A DNA stretch of 64,000 nt, from the NCBI GenBank assembly GCA_016859345.1, contig CM029122.1, forward strand, positions 5,401,501 through 5,465,500. The letters are read 5' to 3'. Shown here piece by piece: positions 27,135 to 38,091 of this stretch. Position numbers and translations under genes: made by a program. Each line of letters begins with the position of its first letter. Positions within the stretch are counted from its first letter, which is position 1. The stretch is from Istiophorus platypterus (Eukaryota; Chordata; Actinopteri; Istiophoriformes; Istiophoridae). The notes beneath the pieces were generated by a model. That model had not been told where the DNA came from and did no database searches. It saw only the letters and a program-made list of their open reading frames with translations.

Positions 27135-28863
27135 ACTGTGAATAAAAAAATAAGCGTATGCATCATTCTTTTTTTCCTCCTTTTATTTTTTTTTCCCTTT
27201 TTTACTCCGGGCCGGTTATTCAATCTATCTTTGGCAGTATTATGTGCAAACACATGATAAAGTTGTAGGGTTTATGGGATTAGAGAGGTGTAAATGTGAG
27301 TCAGTGTGTACAGTAGGAAGTCAGGTGGCTTCACGTGGGGTGGCCCTCAGACCGGACAGACCCGGAGGAATGCTGCTTTTTTTGTGTGGGGTGAGTGACC
27401 GCCGGCTCTTTGTTAGGGGGGAAAATAAAAAAAGAACCTGGCTGAGGGGCAACCGTTTTAAAATGAAGTCATCACTAACTTCTTTTGCAGAACTTTCCCT
27501 AATGATAGTCTGTAAACCAAAAATATATTTCTAGGTGTTTTAGGTTCAGCATTACCTAAAACACTATTTCTACTAATGTCCTGAGAAATGTAAAATTTTC
27601 GTCTCCCTTCTTTTCTTTTTCGATGTCAAGATTCATTTTTATGTAGTTTTATCTTAATCTTTTCTTTTCTTGATTTTGATTTTTTTTTTTTTTTTTTTAA
27701 TTGAAAATATAATCCAATAAAATATGAGATGTGAGATGACCTCAGGTAAAACGTGCAGCCCGGGCAGTCGCCCTTGGGCTTAATGCAGGTCACAGGTTGG
27801 TTGGCTTTATGAGGTCGGCGTACGCCGTAGAAGTAAAGGGTGAACGAGGCGATGCTGTGAATAATCTGTGGTAGCAGCAGTGGTGTGACTTGAAGGTGTC
27901 GTAGGTTTATTTTTTGAACTTTGATTTATCCCTCGCTAATAACGTGTCCCTGCTGTAAACCCCTCACACCTGGAACCTTCAGTGGAGCATAATACGTCAG
28001 CACAATGAGGAAACTAATGGTGTCGTCGGGTGCGTTTTTGTTTTTCAACAAAGCACAAATTGGAGGAGATGATCCTTCCTCCACCTTTGCAGCTCGCCAG
28101 CGATGAGAATATACCGTGAGTAAAAATATTTTGTGGGGCAATAGGTTGATTAAATGGAAACTTTGTGTTGGAAAGATCCTTGTGAACCTTGGAATGAACA
28201 ATCGTTACACTCCTGCCGACAGGAGACACTTTAACCCGGCAACAGCTGAAAGCAGCAGCACGACTGAGTATAAAAATAGTGTATTAAGTGAAAAAAGGTT
28301 GTGAGGCCATGACATTGGAGCTGAGCTGTTCGTCCGAAAATGATACACACCCTCAGGATACTCGCCCTCTGGCGTGTCATAATCAATCTTTCTTTGCAGT
28401 CATGGGTGGAATATCCTTTTGAAAAAAATGACTTTCAGGACATGCAGAACCAAGGGAGTTTAGCTATGTTGACATTGGAGCCTAGAGAAGACTATGTTGC
28501 CTTAATATAATCAGATGACTCAGATGGGATTTGCAGTTTGTACAGTATAAGCGTAGATTTGTCAGCAAACGAAATGAATCACCCGACCATTAATTAGCCG
28601 GAAAAAAAACGCGGAGGGGCTAGATATAGTGAAACGTTAGCCGATTCCGGTCTGAGCTTCAAGTGCACACAGTGAACAACCAGCCTGCATTTTGTCACCT
28701 CTGTGTCATTATGAGGTAACGGTTTTCAATATTCAGTTCCACTTAAACAGCACTAGCAACCAACAATAATGTAAAAGTGACCCAAGCGAACCACCGACAT
28801 ACATGTGACGGATCACGCAGCTCGGGCAAGTTTCAAGAGCCTGCTAATCGATTTCAACACGGT

Positions 28864-28883
28864 ACAGAAATGATTGAAACCAA
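28864..28883 (+). repeat. Left target-site duplication of the RTE LINE (20 bp)
   Basis: The 20-bp sequence beginning ACAGAAATGATTG is repeated without mismatch at 31817-31836, exactly flanking the LINE. Removing one copy and the element restores a continuous pre-insertion site. Direct repeats of this size are produced by target-primed reverse transcription. Confidence 0.93.
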
Positions 28884-29092
28884 TGTAGCCGCAAGGGGAC
28901 ACAAGCCAGTGTCTTATTGTGCCGGTCCCAAGCCCGGATAAATACAGAGGGTTGTGTCAGGAAGGGCATCCGACGTAAAACTTTTGCCAAATCAAACATA
29001 GATCTATGAATCCCATACCGGATCGGTCGAGGCCCGGTTAACAACAACCGCCGCGGTGCTGTTCACCTACAGGGTGCGAAATTGGACTACTG

Positions 29093-29710
29093 TTGGTAGA
29101 AGAGAATGCCAAGAGGATAGGAATGAGAGTAGGGACTTTGAATGTTGGAACCATGACAGGAAAGGGTAGAGAGTTAGTTGACATGATGCAGAGGAGGAAG
29201 GTAGACATACTGTGTGTCCAGGAGACCAGGTGGAAAGGCAGCAAGGCTAGAAGTTTGGGAGCAGGGTTCAAGTTGTTCTACCATGGTGTAGATAGAAAGA
29301 AACGGAGTAGGAGTTATCTTGAAAGAGGAGCTTGTTAGGAATGTCCTGGAGGTAAAAAGAGTGTCGGATAGAGTGATGAGTCTGAAGCTAGAAATCGAAG
29401 GTGTAATGTTCAATGTGGTTAGTGGGTATGCTCCACAGGTAGGCTGTGAGCTGGAGGAGAAGGAGAAATTCTGGTTAGACCTTGATGAAGCCATACAGAG
29501 CATCCCTAGAGATGAGAGAGTTGTCATTGGTGCAGACTTCAATGGACATGTTGGTGCAGGAAACAGAGGCGATGAGAAGGACAGATGGTGGTTGATTTTG
29601 CAAAAAGGATGGAAATGGCTGTAGTGAATACTTTCTTCCAGAAGAGGCAGGAGCACAGGGTGACGTATAAGAGTGGAGGTAGGAGCACACAGATAGACTA
29701 CATCTTGTAA
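29093..29710 (+). pseudogene. RTE LINE endonuclease domain, broken
   Basis: This is the exonuclease-endonuclease-phosphatase-fold domain that nicks target DNA. The first piece (29093-29338) carries GTLNVGTMTGKGREL and LCVQETRW, holding the catalytic Asn and Glu regions. A frameshift near 29290-29320 moves reading to the next piece (29319-29624), which carries VVIGADFNGHVGAGN with the catalytic Asp/Asn. A further break, apparently with loss of a few tens of bases after about 29570, precedes the last segment (TQIDYIL), which ends in a TAA stop at 29708-29710. The reading frame is therefore non-functional. Confidence 0.9.
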
Positions 29711-30122
29711 TCTGAAGGAGATCAGTGACTGCAAAGTAGTGGTTGGTAGACAGCATAGAATGCTGGTGTGTAGGATGACCTTGGTGGTGAGGAAGACGAA
29801 GAGGACAAAGGCAGAGCAGAGGACGAAATGGTGGAAGCTAAAAGGAAGAGTGTTGCATGACTTTTAGGAAGGAGTTGAAGCAGGCTCTGGGAGGTCAGGA
29901 GGTGCTTCCAGATGACTGGAGAACTACAGCTAATGTGATCAGGGAGACAGGAAGGAGAGTACTTGGTGTGTCATCTGGAAGGAAAGTAGATAAAGAGACT
30001 TGGTGGTGGAATGAGGAGGTGCAGGAGTGTATACAGAAAAAGAGATTAGCTAAGAAGAAGTGGGACACTGAGAGGACTGAAGAGAGGGAGATGCAAAGGC
30101 CAAGCAAGGGGCTTATGATGAC
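29711..30122 (+). pseudogene. RTE LINE linker between endonuclease and reverse transcriptase, broken
   Basis: Conceptual translation is basic and rich in Lys, Arg, Trp and Glu. The longest open piece begins at 29857 and includes the ETWWWNEEVQ segment that typically lies between endonuclease and reverse transcriptase in RTE and related LINEs. The frame changes again near 30110-30125. Confidence 0.75.
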
Positions 30123-31160
30123 TTGTATGTTAGGTTGGACAGTAAGGAGGGAGAGACTGTTCTATACAGATTGGCAAGGCAGAGAGACAGAGATGGGAAG
30201 GACGTGCAGCAGGTTAGGGTGATTAAGGATAGAGATGGAAATGTATTGACAGGTGCCAGCAGTGTGATGGGAAGATGGAAAGAGTACTTTGAAGAGTTGA
30301 TGAATGAGGAAAATGAGAGAGAACGAAGAGTAGAGGATGTGGCTATTGTGGATCAGGAAATAGCAAAGATTAGTAAAGATGAAGTGAGGAAGGCACTGAA
30401 GAGGATGAAGAGTGGAAAGGCACTTGGTCCTGATGATATACCTGTGGAGGTATGGAAGTGTCTGAGTTTCTGACTGGGTTGTTTAACAGGATCCTAGATA
30501 GTGAGAAGATGCCTGAGGAATGGAGGAGAAGTGTGCTGGTGCCCATTTTTAAGAACAAGGGAGATGTGCAGAACTGTGGCAACTACAGAGGAATAAAGCT
30601 GATGAGCCATACAATGAAACTATGGGAAAGAGTAGTTGAAGCTAGACTAAGGGCAAAAGTGAGCATTTGTGAGCAGCAGTATGGCTTCATGCCCAGATGC
30701 AGTATTTGCTTTGAGGACGTTGATAGAGAAGTACAGGGAAGGTCAGAGGGAGCTGCATTGTGTCTTTGTAGATCTGGAGAAAGCGTATGACAGGGTGCCC
30801 AGAGAGGAACTGTGGTACTGTATGAGGAAGTCTGGAGTGACAGAGAAGTATGTTAGATTGGTGCAGGACATGTATGTGGACTGTAAGACAGTGGTTAGGT
30901 GTGCTGTAGGTGTGACAGAGGAGTTCAAGGTGGAGGTGGGACTGCATCAGGGATCAGCTCTAAGCCCCTTCTTGTTTGCTATGGTGATGGACAGACTGAC
31001 AGACGAGGTTAGACAGGAATCTCCATGGACTATGATGTTTGCAGATGACATTGTGATATGTAGTGAGAGCAGGGAACAGGTGGAGGAGAAGCTTGAGAGG
31101 TGGAGATGTGCCCTGGAAAGGAGAGGAATGAAGGTTAGCCGCAGCAAGACATGTGTGTGA
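30123..31160 (+). pseudogene. RTE LINE reverse transcriptase domain, broken
   Basis: The polymerase would copy LINE RNA at the nicked target. Visible motifs in order are SGKALGPDDIPVEVWK (about 30411-30460), the NYRGI block (about 30582-30597), [13 protein letters not shown] with the motif A Asp, [11 protein letters not shown] (motif B) and FADD (motif C, catalytic Asp pair, about 31039-31050). The domain is spread over three open pieces with frame changes near 30460 and 30700-30735, plus a stop at the end near 31160. The catalytic residues are present but not in one frame. Confidence 0.92.
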
Positions 31161-31785
31161 ACAGAGGGACCCAAGTGGAAGAGTGAGGTTACAGGGAGAA
31201 GAGATAAAGAAGGCGGAGGATTTTAAGTACTTAGGGTCAACAGTCCAGGGCAATGGAGAGTGTGGAAAAGAGGTGAAGAAGCGTGTGCAGGCAGGCTGGA
31301 ACGGGTGGAGAAAAGTGTCAGGTGTGATGTGTGATAGAAGAGTTTCAGCTAAAATGAAAGGAAAGGTGTACAAAACTGTGGTGAGACCAGCGATGCTGTT
31401 TGGTCTAGAGACAGTGCCACTGAGGAAAAGACAGGAGGCAGAGCTGGAGGTAGCAGAGATGAAGATGTTGAGGTTCTCTCTGGGAGTGACCAGGATGGAT
31501 AGGATCAGGAATGAGTACATCAGAGGGACAGCACATGTTAGAGGTTTTGGAGATAAGGTCAGAGAGGCCAGACTGAGATGGTTTGGACATGTCCTGAGAA
31601 GAGATAGTGAATATATTGGTAGAAGGATACTGAGTTTTGAACTGCCAGGCAGGAGGCCTAGAGGAAGACCAAAGAGGAGGTTTATGGATGTAGTGAAAGA
31701 GGACATGAAGGTAGTTGGTGTGAGAGAAGAGGACGCAGAAGACAGGGTTAGATGGAGGACACTGATTCGCTGTGGCGACCCCTAA
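31153..31785 (+). pseudogene. RTE LINE C-terminal domain (open over 210 codons)
   Basis: This is the longest intact piece of the element. It includes the EDFKYLGS segment just after the polymerase core, RWFGHVLRR, and the Arg/Pro-rich PGRRPRGRPKRR stretch typical of the C-terminus of RTE-like LINEs. It ends with CGDP and a stop overlapping the conserved 3' terminal sequence. Upstream it is out of frame with the reverse transcriptase piece. Confidence 0.9.
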
Positions 31786-31816
31786 AGGGAAAAGCCGAAA
31801 GGAAAAGAAGAAGAAG

Positions 31817-31836
31817 ACAGAAATGATTGAAACCAA
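31817..31836 (+). repeat. Right target-site duplication of the RTE LINE (20 bp)
   Basis: Identical over 20 bp to 28864-28883. It fixes the 3' boundary of the element just after the (AAG)n tail. Confidence 0.93.
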
Positions 31837-32157
31837 CTGTTTCCTGGACCCGTAGGGAAAAAAAAAAATCTAAATCTATAAAACATGCATTCAAAAATGG
31901 TCAGCAAAAGGGCGACACGTACATGATTTATAGTTAAGGAGCTCACACCTGCAAACACACCGGGTTCAGTCCTTTAAGGCAGATGTTGAAAAGATTTTCC
32001 AAAACACTCCCAGACTTCAAAACAACAACAACATATCTGAGCGGGCCGAAGAGGGAAAACCACAAAGAGGGCCGTGTGACTCAGCGGTCAGTGTGTGTGT
32101 GTGTCCAACATGGCCCCGAGTGTCTGATGCTATATCGGTTATCCAGCCATTAACATG

Positions 32158-32173
32158 TGCACGTGCACGTGCA
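32158..32173. promoter_or_regulatory. 16-bp palindrome with two CACGTG E-boxes
   Basis: TGCACGTGCACGTGCA equals its own reverse complement over 16 bp. It contains two abutting CACGTG sites, the core bound by bHLH-ZIP factors such as USF, MYC/MAX and MITF/TFE. Two directly adjacent copies are unusual. Function is inferred from the motif only. Confidence 0.5.
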
Positions 32174-32505
32174 AGACACACAATCATGCGAGCCGGGCGA
32201 GAGTTTGAAGTCCGGGAGCCATGAAGTTCAGCATATCATTAAAGTTATCTCCTGACTCCCCCAGGTATATCATTACTGCCCATGAGTCATAACAGATCGG
32301 GTCATACTCATGTGGTGTATATGTATTTAGACATGTATGGTGCCTTTGTGTGCATTTGGGCCCGTGTGCGTCCGTTCAGGTGGTTAACAATCATGCCATG
32401 TGAAGGTATATGATTGCTCTCACGTGACCGGTTTGATGCATGTACAGCAAGTGTGTGGGTGTCTGTGTGGGCACGTGTGTGACGGATTCCTCCATGTCCT
32501 TGTTT

Positions 32506-32522
32506 GGGGGGGGGGGGGGGGG
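32506..32522. repeat. Poly-G tract, 17 G
   Basis: An uninterrupted run of 17 G. The exact length is uncertain in any assembly. Confidence 0.9.
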
Positions 32523-32846
32523 TTGCTCTCCCACCAAAAACCTGTAGAAGCCAAAAAGGTTTAGAAACTGAACGGCCAAGTTGCGACTTTGTAAAAAAAC
32601 AGACAAAAAAAACGGCAACTTCAGAGCTTTCGGAGCGAGAGCTCGGCCTGCTAATCGGCAAGATGGATTGGGTGGGAGCACGTTTGATCCAGGCGCGTCT
32701 CGTGTTTGAGCCGAGGCTGCGTCGGACGCGTCGGGGCGGATGTGTGTTTACTAGAGCCGCAGACATCGGACTTGACATTTGGACCCGGGTCACCCTGCAG
32801 CCACAGAGAGTAAACACTCGTAGCCTGGCTCGCACTTGGCTGCTAT

Positions 32847-33090
32847 GAGACTCGAAGACTCCCCAAGGACTTGAGAGGAAAAAACATTCAATTGTCTCAA
32901 AACTTAAGACTCAGCTTGGACCTGTTGCATTTAATTGGCAACTTGACTGGGATTCAAGGATTTGAAATGTTATTTGAGACTTGTTTTGAATAGATGTGAG
33001 GCTTGTCATGGACTTCCCCCCTAAGGACTTGAAACTTTCCTTGAGATTTGACTCAGACTTGCTTTGAGAAGAGGTGAGACTTGACTCGCC
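32847..33090. repeat. Degenerate ACTTG-word array (second locus)
   Basis: Variants of GGACTTGA, GAGACTTG and GACTTGACTC recur every 10-35 bp over about 240 bp. The words are the same as in 634-742, but here they are more diverged and spaced. This fits an old minisatellite or dispersed satellite-derived repeat. Confidence 0.6.
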
Positions 33091-36000
33091 CTCAAAAAAA
33101 ACCCAAAAAACTAGTATTCACTCTGTGTGTCTGTTGTGAAGGGAATCCATTGATTTAATACCATTTTGGAACAATTTCGGATAAAAAAGCCTGGTCTGTT
33201 TCATGGCCAACCAATGTTTTTCACCGGATTTACATTCAGCTTCGCCCTCATGGGTGGCCGCTGTGGCTCCTTGGGGCCTCCTCACACGTCATCATCAGAG
33301 CTTTGCCTCTCCGGAGACACCGAGCGCGAGGGATTCGCTGTCAGGCTGCATTATGTCTCCTCGGCTTCAGGCGGTGGTCGTGACACGGCAGGTTGTGAAG
33401 TCTTAAGACATCAGGGTGGCAGCAGGAGCTGTAAGAAAGGTGGGTGGCTGGGTGGGGGGGTTAGGTCCCACACTGACCCCTTGTTCCCAGGTTAGAGAGC
33501 AGGTGAGGAGGAGGAGTAGGAGGAAAGGAGGCGAGGGAACAACGGGGAAGGACGGGAGGCAAGGGGCGGAAAAAAGGGGATAAAGTTTTTGACGAGATGG
33601 CGTCTGGCAGGGCTTTGCCTCCCGTCCGATAACTTTTTTTCCAGCCACAGTGGGAGAGGTAGCTCCCTCTGCTGCTGCATCTTTGAACGCACCGAGAACA
33701 GACCAGCCAAAAAAGACAGACTACACCTTAACTTTACTCGAATCTGACCTCTTGGCAGAAGATCACAAGATTTAATGATTAGGGCGCCTTGAAATCCAGC
33801 AAGTTCCCCACAGTAACTGCAGGCGTCTGTAGCATAGCCTCAATACAAAACCATGCAGCAAATAAAAGTTGTTTTTTTTCCTTCTAAGTCTATACGAAAA
33901 AAAAAAAAATTACTAAAGACAGGGATGTGATTGTTGGAGTTGCACTTTCTCCACCTCGATAAAGCGCTGCATCTGTTTCAGCTACCCGCTAACACAGTTA
34001 GAGAGACAAAGCTTCAGTAGCGCCTGCAGTGTGAAGATTCTCTGTGTGATAAAAACCCAGACAACAAGTGGTGACAGATGTCGGTGCATGTGGTGACTGG
34101 AGATTAAGTAGTAAAACACAGCCTGACATACATGACTATTTTAATAGGGAGCAAGTATCAATTTTGCTACCAATCTAATACAAAGAGGGGGGAAAGAGGG
34201 GGAAAGGAAAGTTCCAGGAATGAACCATTTTTGTGACGGATATGCGACAGAGCCTGCGGTGTGTCTCATTCATGTGATTATTCAAGCAGTTGCAAAAGAA
34301 AGTTTCACAGATGCATAGCAGCAACTTTGCGTCCCATCGCAGCTCCACGGAAACACAACGCCTTATCGGCGGCGGTCCCTCTGAGAGAGAGCCTGGGGGC
34401 ATCTGTGGCGGAGGAGCTCCTCCAAACCGTTTTCAGGGCATTAGGGGAGATAGGCGGCTAGATTGGGCTTTCGCTTTGTTGTTGTAGTTTCAAGCAAATG
34501 TGTACACGTGTGTGCATGTGTGTGTGCATGTGTGTGTGTGGATGGGTGAGTGGGTGCGTGGAAAAAGTGGTGTGCCCTCCTAAGCCATCCATGAAGTAAT
34601 TTGGTCATTAGGTTGGGTTGTTATTTTGAGTTTCTGAGAGTGACCTAGTGTAAAAACATGCACTGGCCTATTTTCATCCATCCTGTTTCACATTCACACA
34701 CACGTATATAAACAATTAAAACAGTGTATAACCCTCAATAGTGTTGCTGGTAACGGTGGCAGGGATTTAAAAACAAAACAAAACCAAAAAAACAGGTTAT
34801 GTGAATTATCTTCCATGGGAAGCAGGAAATAGTCTTCTCCAGACATGGAAGAAAATGGGAAACGATGCACGGGGGCAAACGGGAGGGAGGTGTGGACGGG
34901 CCTGAAAGCAACAGAGAGAAAAAGACCTCTGACACATCGGAGAGCGTGATTCATCACTCAGCCTTTACATGGTCAGGCACAGGAAGTCTCAGGGACGGAT
35001 CACAGCAGAGGGGAAAAAAAGAAAGAAAGAAAGTAAACAGTGAACGGTGACTTATTTTATCATGCACAGGAAACTTTGGTGGCAACAGGAAAAAAAAAAA
35101 CGTTTTAATGGGGTTTAGGTCAGTCAGGCAACACATCATCAGCGAGGGTCTCTGGAAACTGGAAAGCATTTCCCCGTGGCTACGTCAACGTGCACACACT
35201 CCAACACGCCGGCCACACAAACATTACAAAATCAGACACAGTTGTACCATTCACCAAAGCAATCAGCTGCACAAATCTTTGCTATAACAGCAAAATATGG
35301 AAGTGGAGCAGCTGCAGATTCAGATGTCGCGCAGTGTTTCGCTATTGGAAAAACCCTTGAAGACCTATTATTCAAAGCTTGTTTTTTTTTTCTCTTTTTC
35401 TTTTAAATCAATACTAGTTTTGTAATGACTACCTGGCCCCGCGCGCCGGGATTTCTGGCTTTTGGATCTCACTTTCTAGCCCAGAGAGCAAATGATAAGT
35501 GTATTATTGTTCCAGTGTTTAGAAAGGTTGATGTATCACCTCTCCGACTAGATGTTTTTGTTGGATTGCCGCACTAATTAGCTCCCTCCCTCTCCCTCAG
35601 TTTGTGAGAATGTTTCCTTCATTCGACTTTTCAAAATGTCAACGGGTTTATTCGCGGACCAAACTGCGCCACGGGGCCACCGTGCCATCGTACATTCGCA
35701 TTCGCTGCGACGTTACATTGTGGGAAACGATCGAGGCCGTGCTGTCATATGTCACACGGCTTCCTGTTTCTCTCTTTCCAGTTCAATCGCGTCCATGATC
35801 TCTGGTTCTTGGTCAGGTAGCTGTAACTGTTCTGTCTTCTCTGTTTTCATCGAAATGGCAAACCCCCCCTCTGCCTTTTTCTCTGTGGTAGAAACAGAGA
35901 ACAGTGGCCACTGATAAGAGCCGTGTCTGATGGCGGCAGATAAATCTTGCGGTTAATTGTTCTGCTGACAGTACGGCTTTAGAGAATGCTGATGGTACGA

Positions 36001-36946
36001 GATGGGCTGCAGCACGGCTGCAGAAAGAACGGGGTTCCTCTCCTCCACACTTGTCCTGCTCCGGCCTTCGGCATCGTCTTGCAGCTTGCTGGTGCAAACG
36101 CTATCATGTGGGTGGCTGCGGGATGCATTGACTGTAATCTTAAAAGGGCAAAATCTGACCCATCTCCGCATTTTAAAGCTAAATTCTGTACTGAAACCAA
36201 TCAATACTGGGCCCTGTTTTTCTCACAGACCAGCCGCTTTGTCTCCCCACTCTGGAATAAGCCTCCTTTGGATTTAGATTTCTGTAGAAGCTCTCCTCTC
36301 TGAAAACAAGCTCTTTAACTTAACTTTTCCTATCCTTTCCTAGATTTTTACAATTTAATGGAAATGTTTGAATTGCCCTAAAAAAAAAAGAAAAGGAAAA
36401 TATAACCTAAATATACGTCTATCATCTAGGTTAATAAAATGAACAGCTGCACATACAGAGAGAAAAACCGCCATTGCTATTGCAACCTCAGCAACAGACT
36501 ATTTTTGCTTGCTTGCTCCCGAAAATATAAAGATTACTGCAAAATATGACTGTGTTTAATAACTCACAAATGCATCGCATAATACGAATCACCGCAAGGT
36601 TTATCTCACAGGGCGCTTTACAGCAGATAAGGTTTTCAGAAATGGAGATGGAGCAAGCAAAAGCTGCGGCCAACCACATGTTTATCGAAGAGAGCTGAGG
36701 TACTGTTTGATTAAAAAACAAAAAAAAAAAAAAGGAAGGCAAGGGGGTGAAATAGTCAGAAAGAGAGAGAGAGCTCATGAAAGAACAACGGAGAGGGAGC
36801 AACAAGCTGAGATCAGACAGCTATTTTTAGCCCAGGCCTTGTTATGTGATGCCACGATTTCTCCTCAACAGTAGCTGAATCTCTGCTATGGCAACACAGG
36901 CTTTAATGACCCTATGTGAATGTTTACATTTGCCCCTGAGTGTTTC

Positions 36947-36990
36947 TGTGTGTGTGTGTGTTTTTGTGTGTGTGTGTGTGTGTGTGTTTG
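36947..36990. repeat. (TG)n microsatellite, interrupted
   Basis: Two TG blocks separated by a short T run. Confidence 0.92.
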
Positions 36991-37083
36991 TCCCTCTACC
37001 CCTTTATGGACCGTTGCCAAGAAATAAGCCGAACTGTCCATTAGTCTCCTCTATATGACCATCTTCAAAGAATCTCACGCAAA

Positions 37084-37122
37084 CTCTCTCTCTATCTCTC
37101 TCTCTCTCTCTCTCCATCTCCA

Positions 37123-37159
<37 letters not shown>
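37084..37159. repeat. Compound (CT)n-(CA)n microsatellite
   Basis: A CT block with CATCTC interruptions runs directly into a CA block of about 14 units. Confidence 0.94.
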
Positions 37160-37163
<4 letters not shown>

Positions 37164-37630
37164 CGCGTGCATACGCACGCTGGTAGCATGTCACTTTCTG
37201 TTTTGTTTTGTTTTTTTCGGGTTAATCATGAATCATAAAAACTTCCCCAAGTTTACTCTTGGACGTTGTCGTGACTTCCTGCACAGCCACAGAGGAAGTG
37301 CTAGGTAGAAGCGAAAGCCAGACCAGTCGCTCCTGATGCAAAGTTTGGCTGAATGAAGCCCTTAAGAAAGTCTCCTTAGCTGAATTCCCAGAAGAGTTTG
37401 AGGCTGATTCATTACCATAAATACAAAACAGTAAAACAAGTCTTTTGTAGGCTCTGAACCTCTGATAAGACCAATGGGAGTGTTATGTTACTAATAATTT
37501 GTTAAAAATCCCAGTGAAATAATTAATCATGACCCTTTTATGATGTGGCAACGTTATGGTAAAGGCTTAGTTACCTTCAGGCACCAAAAAACGCAAAAAT
37601 ATTGCAGTTTTCGTTAAAATAAGTACTTTA

Positions 37631-37633
37631 TTA
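37631..37633. repeat. Left TTA target-site duplication of the MITE
   Basis: TTA directly abuts the left terminal inverted repeat and is matched by TTA at 38089-38091. Confidence 0.75.
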
Positions 37634-38088
37634 AGGCCAATTTATGCCTCTCTGTTGTACCTAAGCCTTAGCCTGACACGCACCTTCCAAAAACGCATCG
37701 CGACAATGCAGACTGTAAGCAACATGATTGGTCCGCCTGGCAGCACTGCATTTTTGGCTTTTTTCTTCGCCGCCGTTGTACAGAATATCCCCTCCGATGT
37801 CTTCTTTCGCTTCTTGTGTTGCGGTAAATTCAGAAAAAAAAAACAACCGCCGCTCAACATCCGTCAGCTCTGGTGCAAATCGGGATCCGCTCGGTTTCGT
37901 TCACTGTTGTTTTCAAATTGCACCAACAATCGGTGACAAAGAAAGTCAACATAGTGGCACATATAAACGGCGCCGCCAACTAGTGGTTAGGTGATGTAGT
38001 TGCAGAGAGACACCCAAGCAGAAGTATAAACGCTCACAAAGGGCAGTGGCTACGCCGTGGGTACGAAGCAGAGGCATAAATTTGGCCT
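37634..38088. mobile_element. Non-autonomous PIF/Harbinger-type MITE, 455 bp
   Basis: The left end AGGCCAATTTATGCCTCT and the reverse complement of the right end, AGGCCAAATTTATGCCTCT, form a terminal inverted repeat differing by one extra A. Both ends are flanked by TTA (37631-37633 and 38089-38091), the 3-bp duplication made by PIF/Harbinger-superfamily transposases. The interior has CpG-containing sequence and no transposase. This sequence type, with TIRs reading TTTATGC(C/T)TCTG and an internal segment ending in AGAAGTATAAA, is widespread in teleost genomes. Open frames inside it are not genes. The boundaries are firm; the superfamily call rests on TIR and TSD and on my memory of teleost copies. 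Confidence 0.82.
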
Positions 38089-38091
38089 TTA
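38089..38091. repeat. Right TTA target-site duplication of the MITE
   Basis: TTA directly follows the right terminal inverted repeat and matches 37631-37633. Confidence 0.75.

Larger units (their letters stand above)
24896..28863. other. Non-coding stretch, possible intron
   Basis: It begins at the GTAAGT donor of the candidate exon. No further exon is recognised. It holds TG-rich sequence (about 25186-25228), a (GGT)n tract (26631-26654), a CT-rich tract (27086-27134), a T-rich tract near 27680-27700 and otherwise A/T-leaning anonymous DNA. Confidence 0.6.
28884..31816 (+). mobile_element. RTE-clade LINE (Expander-like), frame-broken, TSD intact
   Basis: A non-LTR retrotransposon of about 2.93 kb on the + strand. 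From left to right it has a 5' region with the GCCGGTCCCAAGCCCGG block typical of teleost RTE/Expander copies, an apurinic-type endonuclease, a reverse transcriptase, an Arg-rich C-terminal domain, and a 3' end reading CGACCCCTAAAGGG followed by an A/G-rich (AAG)n tail. RTE elements end in short simple repeats rather than long poly-A, which fits. The coding region is split over all three frames by at least six frameshifts or small deletions, so this copy cannot make its protein. It is flanked by a perfect 20-bp duplication. The clade is clear from motifs; the family name is my recollection and should be confirmed against a repeat library. Confidence 0.93.
31837..37633. other. Non-coding stretch
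   Basis: No exon is recognised. It contains a 16-bp E-box palindrome (32158-32173), a poly-G tract (32506-32522), a GACTTG-word array (32847-33090), TG-rich sequence around 34500-34545, and TG and CT/CA microsatellites at 36.9-37.2 kb. Open frames of up to 175 codons here (32308-32835, minus strand) run through the poly-G complement and a CA-rich region and look spurious. Confidence 0.65.

Noticed and set aside
29174..29734. 186-codon open frame on the minus strand
   Set aside because: Antisense shadow of the LINE endonuclease; no independent motif.
30960..31706. 248-codon open frame on the minus strand
   Set aside because: It lies antisense to the reverse transcriptase and C-terminal domains of the LINE. 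The Ser/Leu/Thr-rich composition is what purine-rich LINE coding sequence gives on the other strand.
32308..32835. 175-codon open frame on the minus strand
   Set aside because: It passes through the complement of a 17-G tract (Pro run) and CA/TG-rich sequence. No domain.
37655..37936. 93-codon open frame inside the MITE
   Set aside because: It lies wholly in the non-autonomous transposon, has no transposase motif, and is covered by an equally long frame on the other strand.
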